From NCBI GenBank assembly GCA_030156535.1, contig JASGMJ010000001.1, forward strand, positions 186,001 to 250,000: a DNA stretch of 64,000 nucleotides, in the 5' to 3' direction. Below, piece after piece: positions 62,901 through 64,000 of this stretch. A program made the position numbers and the translations under genes. This DNA is from Candidatus Sumerlaeota bacterium. GTDB taxonomy: Bacteria; Sumerlaeota; Sumerlaeia; SLMS01; JAHLLQ01. Each line of letters starts with the position of its first letter. The stretch's first letter is position 1. The notes beneath the pieces are model-generated. The model was given only the letters and a program-made list of their open reading frames with translations, had not been told where the DNA came from and ran no database searches.

Positions 62901-64000
62901 ATTCGGGCCACCGTGCCCGAAGTACGTCGCCGTCAGTGCGCCACGCGACATTGCGTCCACGATGGCATCGGTCATTGCGGGGCTGCGCTTGCGGGCGAAT
63001 ATCCTGAAGTAGTCCTCGTAGGGATACTCCTGCAGGAAGTGGCGTTCCGGTTCGCCGGCTTGATCGAGTTGCGTTTCGATGATACGATTGGCGACGCGTG
63101 CAAACTCGGGTTCGTCATCGCTGAAGAACACGTGCCGGTTGATCCATGGTCCGGCGGGCGGGTTCTTTTCGTAGTCGAAGATGCGGCGCGTGTAGGCGAG
63201 AACTTCCTCGCCCGTTGCGGCGGAGATTCTTCCGATCTCCAGGTCAGCGAACATGTCTTCGCCGGCGATCTGGGCGTAGCCATCGTCCCCACGAATGGCG
63301 ATGCCTGGCTCGCCGTAACCGTAGATGGGGATCATGTTGGGGGAGACGTCGCTACGTGGCTGCCGCTCCTCCCACCAGAACTCGCTCGCCTCGCCCACGA
63401 GCAACACCTGGGTCAATCGCTTGCCCGGCCAGGCGGTGAAGGCGTGGTGGAGGAAGTCCTTGATGGGGAGGTAATCCTTGGTGCCATACCCGAATGTGTT
63501 GTAGACATCGTCCACGCTGACGAGCCGGATGCGCTTTCCCTCGAGCTGGCGAGTCTGCCCAAGCTCGTGAACGGCATAGAGGAGCTCGGGATGAGCGATG
63601 ACAAGATAATCGGCTCCCTCTTCGGGTGCGAGAAGGTCCGTGGGCGCCGCAGGAATGAATCGGCCGAAGGAGCGTGTGCTATCTGAATCAGCGTAAGTGA
63701 TAGTCAGGTCCTGCGAGGACAGGGTGATGCGCGTCGCGAAGGCCATGCGGCCGGTGACACCACGGGTATTGTAGCCGCCATACGTCTTGGGGGCGAAGGG
63801 ATCAGAGACGTCGAGAAAAAACGGCTGGGTCTGATAGCTGGCCTCCGGGCGATTAGCCCGAAGATCGACGATGGCGTTCTCGGGACCAGTGATTGCAACG
63901 GGAGTCTGGAGAGGGAAGTCGAGTGGATCGATGGGGTACTGAAGCTCAGCCCAGTAGATGGCGAGCTTGTCGTCGAGGCGCTCTTCCTTCACTTCTGGAT
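59976..64000 (-). CDS. Caspase-fold (C25, gingipain-type) peptidase with CARDB domains, 5'-truncated
   Basis: The frame runs off the right edge; about 1340 codons are visible. The first 450 residues form a Peptidase_C25 domain. The catalytic His is in TYFGHGGPNLWS (codon 62913-62915) and the Cys in AAASCDTAWVDYP (codon 62811-62813). The remaining 850 residues are beta-rich: several CARDB-type Ig-like modules, for example around VDLAWTMTPDASTGIDAGETV and LYVVPGSTRTERDDYVKGE. A discoidin- or jelly-roll-like C-terminus follows. I see no type IX secretion C-terminal domain. It is probably exported, but the N-terminus is outside the window. It leads the six-gene envelope operon. Confidence 0.88.
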   Translation of the reverse strand, partial: PEVKEERLDDKLAIYWAELQYPIDPLDFPLQTPVAITGPENAIVDLRANRPEASYQTQPFFLDVSDPFAPKTYGGYNTRGVTGRMAFATRITLSSQDLTITYADSDSTRSFGRFIPAAPTDLLAPEEGADYLVIAHPELLYAVHELGQTRQLEGKRIRLVSVDDVYNTFGYGTKDYLPIKDFLHHAFTAWPGKRLTQVLLVGEASEFWWEERQPRSDVSPNMIPIYGYGEPGIAIRGDDGYAQIAGEDMFADLEIGRISAATGEEVLAYTRRIFDYEKNPPAGPWINRHVFFSDDEPEFARVANRIIETQLDQAGEPERHFLQEYPYEDYFRIFARKRSPAMTDAIVDAMSRGALTATYFGHGGPNLWSAERIFHYRDIPAIELRGGRPIMAAASCDTAWVDYPIAPVRQSIGEQFILAENGGGIALFAPVAGTSSYEHDFLLRPFYEALLKKKFAELGRASLYAKVQYLLTRNQRYVPDQFILLGDPALKIPRPSENLSLLIEPSELFTNQGDSLKINGTSPRTDWGVAQVEMFNKEGISVAGPLRGPVQAGKFALELPLPPFVPKGDYRLLIQAWNEGLGVFDSLNVEIPVLEPKVDLAWTMTPDASTGIDAGETVTMELRALNRGEGYMDNLVLTLRDAAQGKDLRDSRLILEPGQERTVRFAFPAPAGINRLEARVEYANAAAGMLPIAEEAIEFLALDPALPVVAASAQLVDVERLAAPEQTTFTIPLYNMRSASLDNLSAALLLMDTEEGTPVGTRLGRLSIEPGESTDLEFRATTRFPAQPLRFRVDVEGTITESNEPFAQSLDLLIDIPGGQDLYVVPGSTRTERDDYVKGETVYVRATIGNRGARPVSGLRTTLYLDFPWDPDSKAKSIVDESEIVFDTPLEPGEERDVRLRWDPVDSSNLNVRLYVVTNSDRAIPEATFQNNVGDVTVPLMRLPNLALDKELIEPKPKFVRPGDVVAVDIPYRNDSPFDFAHPFVIHIAAQGGGKPEDLIHRSTLERLDSGEEGLVQIAWRADGIRDTIHISLNDDRDYGEQEVNDNVADLPLTHVINEKYLRTSTGDWDFQPTYRYGVLKSLSHAPDDTLILKEYPEQETRIAFSNEYVIGDPLPEDVFRHEQDNRMSIVDGTLIWTVYEMPGEVRFRLPMPTDDGTTLYDVSFQQFGTSTVSGVPVNRYRYALEDDPDWKVMSDLSNSTAYAARVETRDDYLDLSISPRGIPSNNSIFGVVVVPLSGSFESPAYEVSELPAARFEAQFEAPGYSHVEFAFRIGYGTIDDPEFDPWYPIENGNLIKADPYAHFIQWRASLGGDGTNLPALGNVRLVFPKDSRKIAEAPR

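Overview
The window is GC-rich, densely coded bacterial chromosome. Lipoproteins with lipoboxes, a PilT-type twitching ATPase, O-antigen-type genes, a NuoE-N respiratory complex I and a sigma-54 activator point to a diderm (Gram-negative-type) organism. The gene mix suggests an uncultured lineage such as Hydrogenedentota, Sumerlaeota or a planctomycete relative: exported VCBS/UnbV protein, multiheme cytochrome, giant TPR protein, caspase-fold C25 peptidase with CARDB domains, and a pyruvate oxidoreductase paired with a DHODH-like protein. That placement is inference; no rRNA or other phylogenetic marker is present.

Layout. (1) 134-13865, plus strand: complex I genes nuoE-F-G-H-I-J-K-N, a 103-codon unknown gene, then nuoL and nuoM. 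A perfect CRP/FNR-type palindrome lies in front of nuoH. (2) 13878-16434, minus: two family-2 glycosyltransferases with a small membrane protein between them. (3) 16520-24967, mixed: 8-oxoguanine deaminase, BFD-type ferredoxin, HD-GYP response regulator, UDP-galactopyranose-mutase-like flavoprotein, SMP-30-like exported protein with a membrane partner, MFS transporter and an SDR epimerase. (4) 25149-28433, plus: exported FG-GAP/UnbV protein followed by an exported pentaheme cytochrome. (5) 28434-29648: about 1.2 kb with no clear gene apart from one small ORF followed by a terminator-like hairpin. (6) 29649-35810: GNAT acetyltransferase; a XylR/V4R sigma-54 activator divergent from an M20 hydrolase, acetate kinase and degenerate acetokinase operon, with two identical-arm 17-bp palindromes at the activator start; a strong bidirectional terminator closes the block. 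(7) 35840-40461, minus: DHODH-like flavoprotein and pyruvate:ferredoxin oxidoreductase. (8) 40462-41062: hairpin-rich non-coding stretch. (9) 41063-43194, plus: DUF3800 protein and PilT/PilU ATPase. (10) 43205-64000, minus: a hypothetical TIM-barrel-like protein downstream of a 2442-residue CHC2-zinc-finger/TPR protein, then a compact six-gene envelope operon (C25 peptidase, TPR membrane protein, GDP-deoxymannose-reductase-like SDR, O-antigen ligase, NamZ/DUF1343-like lipoprotein, lipoprotein with carboxypeptidase-regulatory domains).

How the genes fit together: pyruvate oxidoreductase (reduced ferredoxin plus acetyl-CoA), acetate kinase (ATP) and complex I outline acetate-linked energy metabolism; no phosphotransacetylase is in the window. 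The right third is devoted to surface polysaccharide and exported proteins. The items most worth follow-up are the tandem acetate kinase plus degenerate paralogue with its dual palindrome, the CHC2-TPR giant, and the C25/O-antigen-ligase/NamZ-like operon.
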